Positions 1 through 8,554 of a stretch of 64,000 bases of DNA are shown piece by piece. Where the stretch lies: assembly GCA_937925635.1 (NCBI GenBank), contig CALALX010000088.1, positions 1-64,000 of the forward strand. Direction: 5' to 3'. The position numbers were made by a program, and so were the translations under genes. The notes under the pieces are model-generated. The model saw only the letters and a program-made list of their open reading frames with translations. It was not told the DNA's origin and ran no database searches. The stretch is from an uncultured Caulobacter sp. (GTDB taxonomy: Bacteria; Pseudomonadota; Alphaproteobacteria; Caulobacterales; Caulobacteraceae). Numbering within the stretch: position 1 is the stretch's first letter; the number at the start of each line of letters is the position of its first letter.

Positions 1-1010
1 GCTATGTCTACGCCGCCGCCGAGGAGATCGCCGGCCTGATCGACGGCTTCACCGTCATCGTCACCAAGTCCACCGTGCCGGTCGGCACCGGCGACGAGGT
101 CGAGGCTATCGTCCGCAAGGCCCGGCCGGACGCGCAGTTCGCCGTGGTCTCCAACCCGGAATTCCTGCGCGAGGGCGCGGCGATCGAGGACTTCAAGCGG
201 CCCGACCGCGTGGTGGTCGGGACCGACGACGAGCGCGCCAAGGCGGTGATGAACGAGCTCTACCGCCCGCTGTTCCTGAACGAGACGCCGATCGTCTTCA
301 CCGGCCGTCGGACCAGCGAGCTGATCAAGTACGCGGCCAACGCCTTCCTGGCGATGAAGATCACTTTCATCAATGAGATGGCCGACCTCTGCGAGGCCGT
401 CGGCGCCGATGTGCAACAGGTCGCCAAGGGCATCGGCCTGGACAAGCGGATCGGCGGCAAGTTCCTCAACGCCGGTCCCGGCTATGGCGGCAGCTGCTTT
501 CCGAAGGACACCCTGGCCCTCGTCCGCACGGCCAGCGACGCCGGCGCCCCGGTGCGACTGATCGAGACGACAGTGGCGATCAACGACGCCCGCAAGAAGG
601 CCATGGCCGGCAAGGTGGCCGACGCCGTCGACGGCGATCTGAAGGGCAAGACCGTCGGCGTGCTGGGCCTGACCTTCAAGCCGAACACCGACGACATGCG
701 CGACGCGCCGAGCCTGGACATCATCCCGGCGCTGCAGGCCATGGGCGCGACCGTCCAGGCCTTCGATCCCGAGGGCCACGAGGCGCGTCAGATGCTGCGC
801 GAGGTGGACTTCAAGGCCAACGCCTACGACGCCGTCGAGAACGCGGACGCCGTGGTGATCATCACCGAGTGGGACCAGTTCCGCGCCCTCGACCTGGACC
901 GCGTGAAGATGCTGATGAAGAGCCCGGTCGTCATCGACCTGCGCAACATCTACCGCCCCGACGACATGCAACGCCGCGGCTTCTGCTACTCAAGCGTGGG
1001 TCGGGGCTAG
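1..1010 (+). CDS. ugd: UDP-glucose 6-dehydrogenase, 5' partial
   Basis: Oxidises UDP-glucose to UDP-glucuronate with two NAD+, supplying acidic sugar for envelope polysaccharide in the cytoplasm. The frame is open from base 3, so roughly the first 100 residues, with the nucleotide-binding glycine loop, lie outside the window; about 335 residues are visible. STVPVGTG opens the visible part, NPEFLREGAA follows, and the catalytic cysteine lies in GGSCFPKD (Cys codon 495-497). The C-terminal UDP-binding domain carries GLTFKPNTDDMRDAPS. The stop is followed by a hairpin repeat at 1022-1049. With glmM, glmS and galU nearby it fits a nucleotide-sugar neighbourhood. The family is secure; which polymer uses the product cannot be seen here. 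Confidence 0.95.
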   Translation, partial: YVYAAAEEIAGLIDGFTVIVTKSTVPVGTGDEVEAIVRKARPDAQFAVVSNPEFLREGAAIEDFKRPDRVVVGTDDERAKAVMNELYRPLFLNETPIVFTGRRTSELIKYAANAFLAMKITFINEMADLCEAVGADVQQVAKGIGLDKRIGGKFLNAGPGYGGSCFPKDTLALVRTASDAGAPVRLIETTVAINDARKKAMAGKVADAVDGDLKGKTVGVLGLTFKPNTDDMRDAPSLDIIPALQAMGATVQAFDPEGHEARQMLREVDFKANAYDAVENADAVVIITEWDQFRALDLDRVKMLMKSPVVIDLRNIYRPDDMQRRGFCYSSVGRG

Positions 1011-1021
1011 GGCGCGAAGCC

Positions 1022-1049
1022 GGGGACACGCACGGACGTGGATGTCCCC
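1022..1049. repeat. Hairpin repeat (GGGACACGCAC type) after ugd
   Basis: Imperfect inverted repeat GGGGACACGCAC / GTGGATGTCCCC around a 4-nt loop, about ten of twelve positions pairing. It begins 12 bases after the ugd stop and has no T-run. The same core recurs at 63726-63752, followed or preceded by a related GTGCATGTCCC half. It belongs to the set of short hairpins found at gene 3' ends in this window. Confidence 0.6.
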
Positions 1050-1112
1050 AGCTGAAGTGCATGTGCCCGGCTTTACCCCTACCATCCCTCCGAACGGGGG
1101 AGAGTCGCCGAC

Positions 1113-1814
1113 ATGTGGGTTCTACTGGGCGTACTGGCTGTGGTGGTCGGCTTCGCCGCGCGCCTCAATCCGCTGCTGGTCGTCGTGATCGCAGCGCTGG
1201 TGACCGGGCTGGCGGCGCTGATCGCGCCCGGCCTGACGCCGGCGGCGGCGTGGGGCGGCCTGATCGACACGCTGGCCGTGCTCGGCAAGGCGTTCAAGGA
1301 CAACCGCTACATCAGCATCACCTGGCTGATCCTGCCGCTGATCGGGCTGCTGGAGCGCGAGGGCCTGCAGGAGCGGGCGCGGATGCTGATCCAGAGGCTG
1401 AGGTCGGCCACGACCGGGCGGCTGCTGCTGATTTATCTCGTGATCCGCCAGGGCACGGCGGCGCTGGGCCTGACCTCGCTGGGCGGCCATCCGCAGATGG
1501 TCCGCCCCCTGATCGCGCCGATGGCCGAGGCCGCGGCAGAGGCCCAGGATCCGAACCTGAGCGATGCGAGCCGCAACCGCGTGAAGGCGATGGCCGCCGC
1601 CACCGACAATATCGGCCTGTTCTTCGGCGAGGACATCTTCATCGCCATCGCCTCGATCCTGCTGATCAAGGGCTTCCTGGAGACCAACGGCATCATCGTC
1701 ACGCCGTTCGCCCTGTCGGTCTGGGCTATCCCGACGGCGATCGCCGCGCTGCTGATTCACGGGACGCGGCTGCTGCTGCTGGACCGGTCGCTGCGGCGGG
1801 AGGCGGCCCGATGA
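1113..1814 (+). CDS. DUF969 family membrane protein (putative 5-oxoproline transporter subunit)
   Basis: A 233-residue integral membrane protein with hydrophobic segments near residues 1-18, 20-42, 70-85, 105-122, 170-188 and 197-215. It matches the DUF969 family, which I recall being annotated as one subunit of a proposed 5-oxoproline (pyroglutamate) transporter together with DUF979. The substrate is not shown by this sequence. Start ATG 1113 follows GGGGGAG at 1096-1102. Its stop overlaps the DUF979 start by four bases (ATGA), the usual DUF969-DUF979 arrangement. It probably heads a three-gene operon ending with DUF2891. The family call is firm; transport of 5-oxoproline is inference from family annotation. 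Confidence 0.85.
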   Translation: MWVLLGVLAVVVGFAARLNPLLVVVIAALVTGLAALIAPGLTPAAAWGGLIDTLAVLGKAFKDNRYISITWLILPLIGLLEREGLQERARMLIQRLRSATTGRLLLIYLVIRQGTAALGLTSLGGHPQMVRPLIAPMAEAAAEAQDPNLSDASRNRVKAMAAATDNIGLFFGEDIFIAIASILLIKGFLETNGIIVTPFALSVWAIPTAIAALLIHGTRLLLLDRSLRREAAR

Positions 1815-2755
1815 TCGGCCTGCCCGTCCTCTACGTCCTGGCCGGGGCGCTGTTCACGGTCTTCGCGATCGGTTCCGCCACCGATGCGACCCATCCGAAA
1901 CGCTGGGGCAACACCCTGTTCTGGGGTCTGTTCGCGGGGAGTTTCCTGGCCGGGTCCTGGCTGCCGGACACGGTCAATGGCTTGCTGCTGGTCGCGATGG
2001 CGCTGGTCGCAGGCCTCAACCTGGTGGGCAAGGGTCAGTCCGAGCCGCAAAGCGATCGCGCCGAACGGGCCGAGCGCTGGGGCAACAGCCTCTTCATCCC
2101 GGCCCTGATCCCGCCCGCCGTGACCCTGGCCGGCACCTTTCTGCTCAAGGGCGTCGAGATCGGCGGCCAGCCGCTGGTCGACCCCAAGCAGGTGACGCTG
2201 GTGTCGCTGGGCGCCGGGATCGTGTTGGCGACGGCTGCAGCGCTGGCGATGTTCAGGGCCTCGCCCGCAACGGCGGTGCGCGAGGGCCAGCGGCTGATGG
2301 ACTCAGTGGGCTGGGCCGGCCTGCTGCCCCAGGCGCTGGCCGCGCTGGGCGCGGTGTTCGCCGCGGCCAAGGTCGGTGACGTCATCGGAACGCTGGCGGG
2401 GGACTACCTGCCGCTGAACGGCCCGCTCATGGCCGTCTGCGCCTACACGATCGGCATGGCGCTGTTCACCGCCATCATGGGCAACGCCTTCGCCGCTTTT
2501 CCGGTCATGACCGCCGCCATCGCCCTGCCGCTGATCGTCGGCCAGTACGGCGGCGATCCGACCATCGTCTGCGCCATCGGCATGCTGTCCGGCTTCTGCG
2601 GCACCCTGACGACGCCGATGGCCGCCAACTTCAACATCGTGCCCGCCGCGCTGCTGGAACTGCCCGACCGCAACGGCGTCATCCGGGCCCAGCTTCCGAC
2701 CGCCCTGCTGCTGCTGATCGCCAACACGGTGCTAATGTATGTCCTCGCGTTCTGA
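1811..2755 (+). CDS. DUF979 family membrane protein (putative 5-oxoproline transporter subunit)
   Basis: A 314-residue polytopic inner-membrane protein with about nine to ten hydrophobic segments. The frame is open far upstream, but homology and hydrophobicity begin at ATG 1811, which overlaps the DUF969 stop. Near the C-terminus, GNAFAAFPVMTAAIALP and GFCGTLTTPMAANFNIVPA are conserved-looking helix-break regions typical of ion-transporter-superfamily folds and are probably part of the substrate path. DUF969 and DUF979 together resemble the two halves of one permease. The last 17 bases overlap the DUF2891 start at 2739, so all three genes are tightly coupled. The substrate remains unproven here. 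Confidence 0.85.
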   Translation: MIGLPVLYVLAGALFTVFAIGSATDATHPKRWGNTLFWGLFAGSFLAGSWLPDTVNGLLLVAMALVAGLNLVGKGQSEPQSDRAERAERWGNSLFIPALIPPAVTLAGTFLLKGVEIGGQPLVDPKQVTLVSLGAGIVLATAAALAMFRASPATAVREGQRLMDSVGWAGLLPQALAALGAVFAAAKVGDVIGTLAGDYLPLNGPLMAVCAYTIGMALFTAIMGNAFAAFPVMTAAIALPLIVGQYGGDPTIVCAIGMLSGFCGTLTTPMAANFNIVPAALLELPDRNGVIRAQLPTALLLLIANTVLMYVLAF

Positions 2756-3752
2756 GACCCGCCTGACCGCCGATATCGCGGGCCGTTTCGCGCGCGTGGC
2801 GCTCGGTCACGTCACGCGCGAGTACCCGCACAAGGCCGATCACGTCTTCAATGGCCCGGAGGATGTCGCTCGCCACCGCGATCACCACCCGGTCTTTTTC
2901 GGCAGCTTCGACTGGCATAGCTGCGTGCACGGCTACTGGACGCTGGCGACGGTGCTGCGCCGGTTCCCGGACCTGCCCGAGTCCGAGGCGATCCGCGTGC
3001 TCTTCACGGAGATGCTGACAACGGAGAAGCTCGCCGGCGAGCTGGCCTATCTTTCCCGCCCCATGAGCGCGGGCTTCGAGCGGCCGTACGGCTGGGCCTG
3101 GCTGCTGAAGCTGGCGGCGGAGCTGAAAGCGCACGAAAATACGGATGCGTATAATTCAATCGCGCCGCTGGCCGAGGCCTTCTCGGACCGCTTCAAGGCC
3201 TTCCTGCCGAAGGCGACCTATCCCCTGCGCGCCGGCGTCCATTCCAACACCGCCTTCGCCCTGCGGCTGGCGATGGACTACGCGGACGCCGTCGGCGACG
3301 ACGCGCTGGCCGATCTGGCGCGGAACACCGCCCTCGGCTGGCACCTCGGCGACCGGGACTGCCAGGCCTGGGAGCCGAGCGGCGACGAGTTCCTGTCGCC
3401 GGCCCTGATGGTCGCCGAATGCCTGCGCCGGATGCTGCCGGCCGGGGACTTCGCCGCCTGGTTCGCGACCTTCCTGCCGCGCACCGCGCAGCGGGAGCCG
3501 GCCACGCTGTTCACCCCTGCCACGGTCAGCGACCGCAGCGACGGCAAGATCGCCCATCTCGACGGCCTCAACCTCAGCCGCGCCTGGTGCTGGCGGGGCA
3601 TCGCCAACGCCCTGCCCGCCTCGGACCCGGCCCGCACCGTGGCGCTGGAGGCCGGCGAAACACACCTCGCCAGCGCGCTGGAACACGTCGCCGGCGACTA
3701 CATGGGCGAGCACTGGCTGGCCAGCTTCGCCTTGCTGGCGCTGGAAGCCTGA
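2739..3752 (+). CDS. DUF2891 family protein
   Basis: A 337-residue soluble protein without signal peptide, matching the DUF2891 family of unknown function. The diagnostic segment is HPVFFGSFDWHSCVHGYW near residues 49-66. The remainder is alpha-helical with further conserved-looking HSNTAFALRLAMDYA and GLNLSRAWCWRGIA stretches, a pattern like an alpha/alpha-barrel enzyme. It starts inside the end of the DUF979 gene, so it is translated with the permease pair and probably acts on what they import. In other genomes DUF969/DUF979 sit beside pyroglutamyl peptidase or 5-oxoprolinase genes; here DUF2891 takes that place. Function unknown. A hairpin repeat begins two bases after the stop. Confidence 0.85.
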   Translation: MSSRSETRLTADIAGRFARVALGHVTREYPHKADHVFNGPEDVARHRDHHPVFFGSFDWHSCVHGYWTLATVLRRFPDLPESEAIRVLFTEMLTTEKLAGELAYLSRPMSAGFERPYGWAWLLKLAAELKAHENTDAYNSIAPLAEAFSDRFKAFLPKATYPLRAGVHSNTAFALRLAMDYADAVGDDALADLARNTALGWHLGDRDCQAWEPSGDEFLSPALMVAECLRRMLPAGDFAAWFATFLPRTAQREPATLFTPATVSDRSDGKIAHLDGLNLSRAWCWRGIANALPASDPARTVALEAGETHLASALEHVAGDYMGEHWLASFALLALEA

Positions 3753-3753
3753 A

Positions 3754-3781
3754 GGGACAGACCCCGCCCGGCGTCTGTCCC
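3754..3781. repeat. Hairpin repeat (GGGACAGAC / GTCTGTCCC) between convergent genes
   Basis: Perfect nine-base arms GGGACAGAC (3754-3762) and GTCTGTCCC (3773-3781) around a GC-rich 10-nt loop. It fills the 34-base gap between the convergent DUF2891 and glmM stops, beginning one base after the TGA of DUF2891. It could act as a bidirectional structural terminator or 3' end stabiliser, but has no T-run on either strand. Same family as 8424-8449, 10522-10548 and 10587-10614. Confidence 0.7.
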
Positions 3782-3786
3782 GAACC

Positions 3787-5136
3787 TCAGGCCGCCTTCA
3801 CCGCGCCGGCGATCTCCGCCACCAGCTGGTCGACCAGCGCCTCGTCGTCGCCCTCGGCCATGACGCGTATGAGCGGTTCCGTTCCAGAAGCGCGGACCAG
3901 GACGCGGCCGCTGCCGTTCAGCCTCGCTTCCGCCTCGGCGATCACGGCCTTGACCTTGTCGTTCTCCAGAGGCTTGCCGCCCTTGGCGAAGCGGACGTTC
4001 TCCAGCTTCTGGGGCACCGGCTCGAACTGGCGGGCGAGCGCGCTCATCGGCTTGCCGCTCTGCACCAGCACCGCCAGCACCTGCAGGGCGGCGATCAGGC
4101 CGTCGCCGGTGGTGGAGAAGTCCGACAGGATCACGTGGCCCGACTGCTCGCCGCCGAGGTTGAAGCCGCCCGAGCGCATGCGCTCCATCACATAGCGATC
4201 GCCCACCGGCGTGCGCTCCAGCTTCAGACCCTGGCCGGACATGAAGCGCTCGAGGCCGAGATTGGACATGACCGTGGCGACGATGCCGCCGCCGGTCAGC
4301 CGCTGCTCCCGGGCCCAGGCGCCGGCCATGATGGCCATGATCTGGTCGCCATCCACGACCTGGCCGGTTTCGTCGCATATGGCCAGCCGATCGGCGTCGC
4401 CGTCCAGGGCGATGCCGATGTCGGCGCGGTACTCCCTGACCGCCGCGGTCATGGCGTCCGGGTGCGTCGAGCCGCAGCCCTTATTGATGTTGAAGCCGTC
4501 CGGGTCGACCCCGACCTTGATGATCTCGGCGCCCAGCTCGTAAAGGGCCAGAGGCGCGACCCGGTAGGCGGCGCCGTTGGCGCCGTCGATCACCACCCGC
4601 AGGCCGTTGAGGTTCAGATGGCGCGGGAAGGTCGCCTTGACGATCTCGATGTAGCGGGCCTGGGCGTCGTCGACGCGCTGCACCCGGCCCAGGCCGTCGG
4701 CGGCGGCGAGCCCCTCCTGCAGGCCCTCGTCCATGTGGGCCTCGATCTCCAGTTCACGCTCATCGCTCAGCTTGTAGCCGTCGGGGCCGAACAGCTTGAT
4801 GCCGTTGTCGCCGTAGGCGTTGTGCGAGGCGCTGATCATCACCCCGAGATCGGCGCGCATCGAACGGGTCATCATGGCCACGGCGGGCGTCGGCAGGGGT
4901 CCGAACAGGCGAACGTCCATGCCCATGCTGGTGAAGCCCGCGACCAGCGCCGGTTCGATCATATAGCCCGACAGGCGGGTGTCCTTGCCGATCACCACCA
5001 GATGGCGGCGGCCGTGGTTGCGGCGGAACAGCTTGCCGGCGGCCAGGCCCACGCGCAGCGCGACCTCGGCGGTCATCGGATGGCTGTTGGCCAATCCGCG
5101 AATGCCGTCGGTGCCGAAGTATTTCCGCTTGCTCAT
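3787..5136 (-). CDS. glmM: Phosphoglucosamine mutase
   Basis: Converts glucosamine-6-phosphate to glucosamine-1-phosphate, the step between GlmS and GlmU toward UDP-GlcNAc for peptidoglycan and LPS. At 449 residues it is of normal family length. The N-terminus reads MSKRKYFGTDGIRG, the active phosphoserine lies in ISASHNAYGDNGIK (Ala replaces the commoner Pro after Asn), the metal loop is DGDADR, the sugar loop GEQSGH and the phosphate loop RASGTEPLIRV. I chose ATG 5134-5136, preceded by GGGGAG, over an in-frame upstream ATG that adds 30 unrelated residues. It is divergent from glmS across about 200 bases, so promoters for both probably lie there. Confidence 0.97.
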   Translation of the reverse strand: MSKRKYFGTDGIRGLANSHPMTAEVALRVGLAAGKLFRRNHGRRHLVVIGKDTRLSGYMIEPALVAGFTSMGMDVRLFGPLPTPAVAMMTRSMRADLGVMISASHNAYGDNGIKLFGPDGYKLSDERELEIEAHMDEGLQEGLAAADGLGRVQRVDDAQARYIEIVKATFPRHLNLNGLRVVIDGANGAAYRVAPLALYELGAEIIKVGVDPDGFNINKGCGSTHPDAMTAAVREYRADIGIALDGDADRLAICDETGQVVDGDQIMAIMAGAWAREQRLTGGGIVATVMSNLGLERFMSGQGLKLERTPVGDRYVMERMRSGGFNLGGEQSGHVILSDFSTTGDGLIAALQVLAVLVQSGKPMSALARQFEPVPQKLENVRFAKGGKPLENDKVKAVIAEAEARLNGSGRVLVRASGTEPLIRVMAEGDDEALVDQLVAEIAGAVKAA

Positions 5137-5339
5137 TATGGCTCCCCTGGATCCCCCGTCGCGCCGGATGGCCCCCTTCATAGCGCCTCGGGACGTGAAC
5201 CCCGAGCGCAAAGGCCTTCCGAGCAACAGTATGCAACGCAGTTTTATGGCGAACTACGATCGGCCGGTGCTAAACGCGCCCCCGGGGACCATTCGTTCCC
5301 GCGTATTTTGACTCCACGCATGGAGACGACGAAACCGGC

Positions 5340-7160
5340 ATGTGCGGCATCATCGGCATCGTGGGCAAGGCGCCCGTCACCGACCGTCTCATCGAGAGCC
5401 TAAGACGCCTCGAATACCGCGGCTATGACTCCGCCGGCGTGGCGGTGCAGGCCAATGGCAAGGTCGACCGGCGCCGGGCGCAGGGCAAGATCAAGGCATT
5501 GGAGACCGTGCTCGAGCACAACCCGATGCACGCCCACGTCGGCATCGGCCATACCCGCTGGGCCACCCACGGCGCGCCGAGCGAGCGCAACGCCCATCCC
5601 CACACCTCGGGTCGCGTCACGCTGGTCCACAATGGCATCATCGAGAACTTCGCCGAGCTGAAGGCTGAACTGCGGACGGCCGGCCACGAGTTCAGCAGCG
5701 ACACCGACACCGAGGTCGTCGCCGCCCTGATCGACCATCATCTCAGCCAGGGCCAGTCTCCCCTCGCCGCCTTCAAGTCCGCGCTCGATCGCCTCACCGG
5801 AGCCTATGCCCTGGCTGTGCTGATCGAGGGGCGCGACAACTTCATCATGGGCGCCCGCAAGGGCAGTCCGCTGGTGGTCGGCGACGGCGACGGCGAGATG
5901 TTCCTGGGCAGCGACGCCTTGGCGGTCGGCCCCTTCACCAACCGCGTCACCTATCTGGAGGAAGGCGACTACGTCGCCATCGACCACGACCGCGCCGAGA
6001 TCTTCGACGTCGAGGGACAGCCAGTCGAGCGGCCGACGAAGGTGGTCTCCGCCTCCGCCGCCCTGGTCGAGAAGGGCAACTACCGGCACTTCATGGAAAA
6101 GGAGATCCATGACCAGCCGGAAGGGGTTCAACGGACGGTTTCGGCCTACATCGACCCGATCGCCTCGCGCACGGCCGTGCCTGGCGGCCTGGACTTCTCC
6201 GCCATCGAGCGGATCCAGATCGTCGCCTGCGGCACCAGCTACATCGCCGGCGTGGTCGGCAAGTACCTGATCGAGCAGCTGGCGGACCTGCCGGTCGACG
6301 TCGAGATCGCCAGTGAGTTCCGCTACCGCTCGCCCGCCCTCCGCCCTGGCTCGCTGGCCATCGCCATGTCGCAGTCGGGCGAGACCGCCGACACCCTGGC
6401 GGCCCTGCGCCTCTGTTCGTCGCGAGGCATGAAGACCGCCGCCGTGGTCAACGCCCAGGAATCGACCATGGCCCGCGAGGTCGACGTGGTCTGGCCAATT
6501 CACTGCGGACCCGAGATCGGCGTCGCCTCGACCAAGGCCTTCACCGCCCAGGTGACCGTGCTGACCGCGATCGCCGTGGCCGCCGCCGCGGCGCGCGGCC
6601 GGATCGACGCCGCCGAGGAAGCGCGGATGGTCAAGGTGCTGCTGGAAGCCCCGCGGCTGATCGCCGAGGCCATCGAACTGGAGGACGCCGTCCGCGCCGT
6701 CGCCGTCGACATCGCCAAGGCCCGTGACGTGCTGTATCTCGGCCGGGGCCCGATGGCCCCCCTGGCCCTGGAAGGCGCCCTGAAACTCAAGGAAATCAGC
6801 TACATCCATGCCGAAGGGTATGCCGCCGGCGAGCTGAAGCACGGGCCGATCGCCCTGGTCGACGAAGAGACGCCGATCATCATCCTGGCGCCCTTTGACA
6901 GTTACTATGAGAAGTCGGCCTCCAACATGAGCGAGGTCATGGCGCGCGGCGGCCAGGTAGTGTTCATCACCGACCCGGAGGGCGCCAAGCACGCCCCCGC
7001 CGGCGCCAAGGTGGTGATGACCGCGCCCGCCAGCGATCCGCTGATCGCGCCGCTGGTCATGTCGGCGCCGATTCAGCTGCTCGCCTACCATGTCGCCGTG
7101 CTGAAGGGCGCGGACGTCGATCAGCCGCGAAACCTCGCCAAGTCGGTCACCGTCGAATAG
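5340..7160 (+). CDS. glmS: Glutamine--fructose-6-phosphate aminotransferase (isomerising)
   Basis: Makes glucosamine-6-phosphate from fructose-6-phosphate and glutamine, the entry step of amino-sugar synthesis in the cytoplasm. The 606 residues have the expected order: an N-terminal class II glutamine amidotransferase with nucleophile Cys2 (MCGIIGIVG, Met removed on maturation), YRGYDSAGVAV, GHTRWATHG and HNGIIENF; then two SIS isomerase domains with CGTSY, SQSGETADT and GRGPMAPLALEGALKLKEISY; and the typical C-terminus NLAKSVTVE. No glmS ribozyme is expected or seen upstream in this lineage. It lies next to, and divergent from, glmM, which uses its product. Confidence 0.98.
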   Translation: MCGIIGIVGKAPVTDRLIESLRRLEYRGYDSAGVAVQANGKVDRRRAQGKIKALETVLEHNPMHAHVGIGHTRWATHGAPSERNAHPHTSGRVTLVHNGIIENFAELKAELRTAGHEFSSDTDTEVVAALIDHHLSQGQSPLAAFKSALDRLTGAYALAVLIEGRDNFIMGARKGSPLVVGDGDGEMFLGSDALAVGPFTNRVTYLEEGDYVAIDHDRAEIFDVEGQPVERPTKVVSASAALVEKGNYRHFMEKEIHDQPEGVQRTVSAYIDPIASRTAVPGGLDFSAIERIQIVACGTSYIAGVVGKYLIEQLADLPVDVEIASEFRYRSPALRPGSLAIAMSQSGETADTLAALRLCSSRGMKTAAVVNAQESTMAREVDVVWPIHCGPEIGVASTKAFTAQVTVLTAIAVAAAAARGRIDAAEEARMVKVLLEAPRLIAEAIELEDAVRAVAVDIAKARDVLYLGRGPMAPLALEGALKLKEISYIHAEGYAAGELKHGPIALVDEETPIIILAPFDSYYEKSASNMSEVMARGGQVVFITDPEGAKHAPAGAKVVMTAPASDPLIAPLVMSAPIQLLAYHVAVLKGADVDQPRNLAKSVTVE

Positions 7161-7163
7161 CGG

Positions 7164-7448
7164 TCAGGCCTTCGGCGGCGGGCCCATCGTATCGGTCGTG
7201 GCGTCGGCCGGATCCGGCGGCAGGGTCGGCGGCGGCGGCGTGGGCGCGCTGGCTCCGTCGACCGGCGGGGCGGCCGCCGGCTGGGCCGGCAGCACCGGAT
7301 CGGGCGACGGCGCGGTGGTCGGATCAGGGATGGCGCTGGTGTCAGCGGACCGCGCCTTTTCCACAGATTCCTCCGCCTTCTTGCCGCAGGCGGCGACCTC
7401 GAGGGCCGCGAAGGCGGTAAGCGCCGCCAGGGTGAGAGGCGTCTTCAT
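7164..7448 (-). CDS. Small proline-rich lipoprotein, unknown function
   Basis: A 94-residue predicted lipoprotein. A short signal peptide (MKTPLTLAALTAFAALEVAAC) leads to a lipobox cysteine at residue 21 followed by GKKAEESVEKA. The mature part is dominated by proline, alanine, threonine and aspartate and ends in PPPKA, so it is probably unstructured. I chose ATG 7446-7448 because the signal peptide begins there; an in-frame ATG 14 codons upstream would put a charged stretch before it. It is convergent with glmS, three bases apart, and divergent from galU. No domain recognised. Confidence 0.65.
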   Translation of the reverse strand: MKTPLTLAALTAFAALEVAACGKKAEESVEKARSADTSAIPDPTTAPSPDPVLPAQPAAAPPVDGASAPTPPPPTLPPDPADATTDTMGPPPKA

Positions 7449-7557
7449 GCAGGGTCTCCGGACCATCTCCCCGACCTTCCCTGAAACCACCCGGCGCGAC
7501 GCCCGTTCCGGGCCAGACCAGTAGATTTGTCATCGGCGGTCGGATACTTCGGCGGCC

Positions 7558-8424
7558 ATGAAACCTGTCCGCAAAGCCGTTCTCCCCGTCGCCGGCCTCG
7601 GCACGCGCGTGCTGCCGGGGGCCAAGACCACCCCCAAGGAAATGCTCAACGTCGTGGACAGGCCGATCCTGTCCTACATCGTGGCCGAAGGCCGCGCGGC
7701 GGGCATCGAGCACTTCGTTTTCGTCACCGGCCGCGGCAAGCAGTCGATCGAGGACTACTTCGACCATCACGTCGAGATGGAGAGCCAGCTCGAGGCCAAG
7801 GGCAAGGTCGACGTCCTGGAGGACATCCGCTCGGACCTGCCCCGCCCCGGCGAGATGAGCTTCGTGCGCCAGATGGCCCCGCTCGGCCTCGGCCACGCCG
7901 TCTGGTGCGCCCGCGACATCATCGGCGACGAACCGTTCGCGGTCATGCTGCCGGACATGCTGATGCATGCCAGGGTCCCGGCCCTGAAGCAGGCGGTCGA
8001 CGCCTACAACCAGGTCGGCGGCAACGTCGTCGTGGTCGAGCCGGCGCCCGAGGGCGAGACCCACAAGTACGGCATCGTCGCGCTGGACGGTCAGAACGGC
8101 CGCCTGAACCGCATGACCGGCATGGTCGAAAAGCCGCCGCTCGGGACCGAGCCGTCGAACCTGTTCATCTCCGGCCGCTACATCTTGCAGCCGGAGATTT
8201 TCAAGTTGCTGGCCGACCAGGCCAAGGGCGCCGGCGGCGAGATCCAGCTGACCGACGCCATGTTCCGCCTGATGGCCATCGAGAGCTTCCACGCGCTCGA
8301 GTACGAGGGCGTGACCTATGACTGCGGCGACAAGATCGGCCTGCTTCGCGCCAACGTGGCCTTCGCCCTCCAGCGCGAAGACCTCGGCGCGGCGGTGCGG
8401 AAAGCGATCGAGGCGCTGCTTTAG
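7558..8424 (+). CDS. galU: UTP--glucose-1-phosphate uridylyltransferase
   Basis: Makes UDP-glucose from UTP and glucose-1-phosphate, the substrate of the Ugd enzyme at the left edge. The 288 residues are the usual GalU length. The N-terminal nucleotide-binding loop is LPVAGLGTRVLPGAKTTPKE, followed by VDRPILSYIVAEG; the sugar-phosphate-binding region contains VEKPPLGTEPSNLFISGRYI and YDCGDKIG is near the end. It appears to be a single-gene unit divergent from the small lipoprotein gene. The last base of its TAG is the first base of a perfect hairpin repeat. Confidence 0.97.
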   Translation: MKPVRKAVLPVAGLGTRVLPGAKTTPKEMLNVVDRPILSYIVAEGRAAGIEHFVFVTGRGKQSIEDYFDHHVEMESQLEAKGKVDVLEDIRSDLPRPGEMSFVRQMAPLGLGHAVWCARDIIGDEPFAVMLPDMLMHARVPALKQAVDAYNQVGGNVVVVEPAPEGETHKYGIVALDGQNGRLNRMTGMVEKPPLGTEPSNLFISGRYILQPEIFKLLADQAKGAGGEIQLTDAMFRLMAIESFHALEYEGVTYDCGDKIGLLRANVAFALQREDLGAAVRKAIEALL

Positions 8425-8449
8425 GGACAGACACCCTGGTGTCTGTCCC
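8424..8449. repeat. Perfect hairpin repeat fused to the galU stop codon
   Basis: Arms GGGACAGACACC (8424-8435) and GGTGTCTGTCCC (8438-8449) form a perfect 12-base inverted repeat separated by two bases. The G of the galU TAG stop is the first base of the left arm. There is no T-run, so it is not a classical intrinsic terminator. This is the cleanest copy of the family in the window. Confidence 0.8.
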
Positions 8450-8554
8450 TGACTAAGGCGCCGCCAGCGCTTCCAGCCCCGTCTTCAGGGCCAACGCCTA
8501 CTCGGGCGTCATACGCATGTCCTCGGCGAGCTTGAAGGGGAGCGGCTCGGCGTC

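Noticed and set aside
5137..5339. A glmS ribozyme or riboswitch upstream of glmS
   Set aside because: The glmS ribozyme is a Gram-positive feature, and I see no matching conserved core in this 200-base gap.
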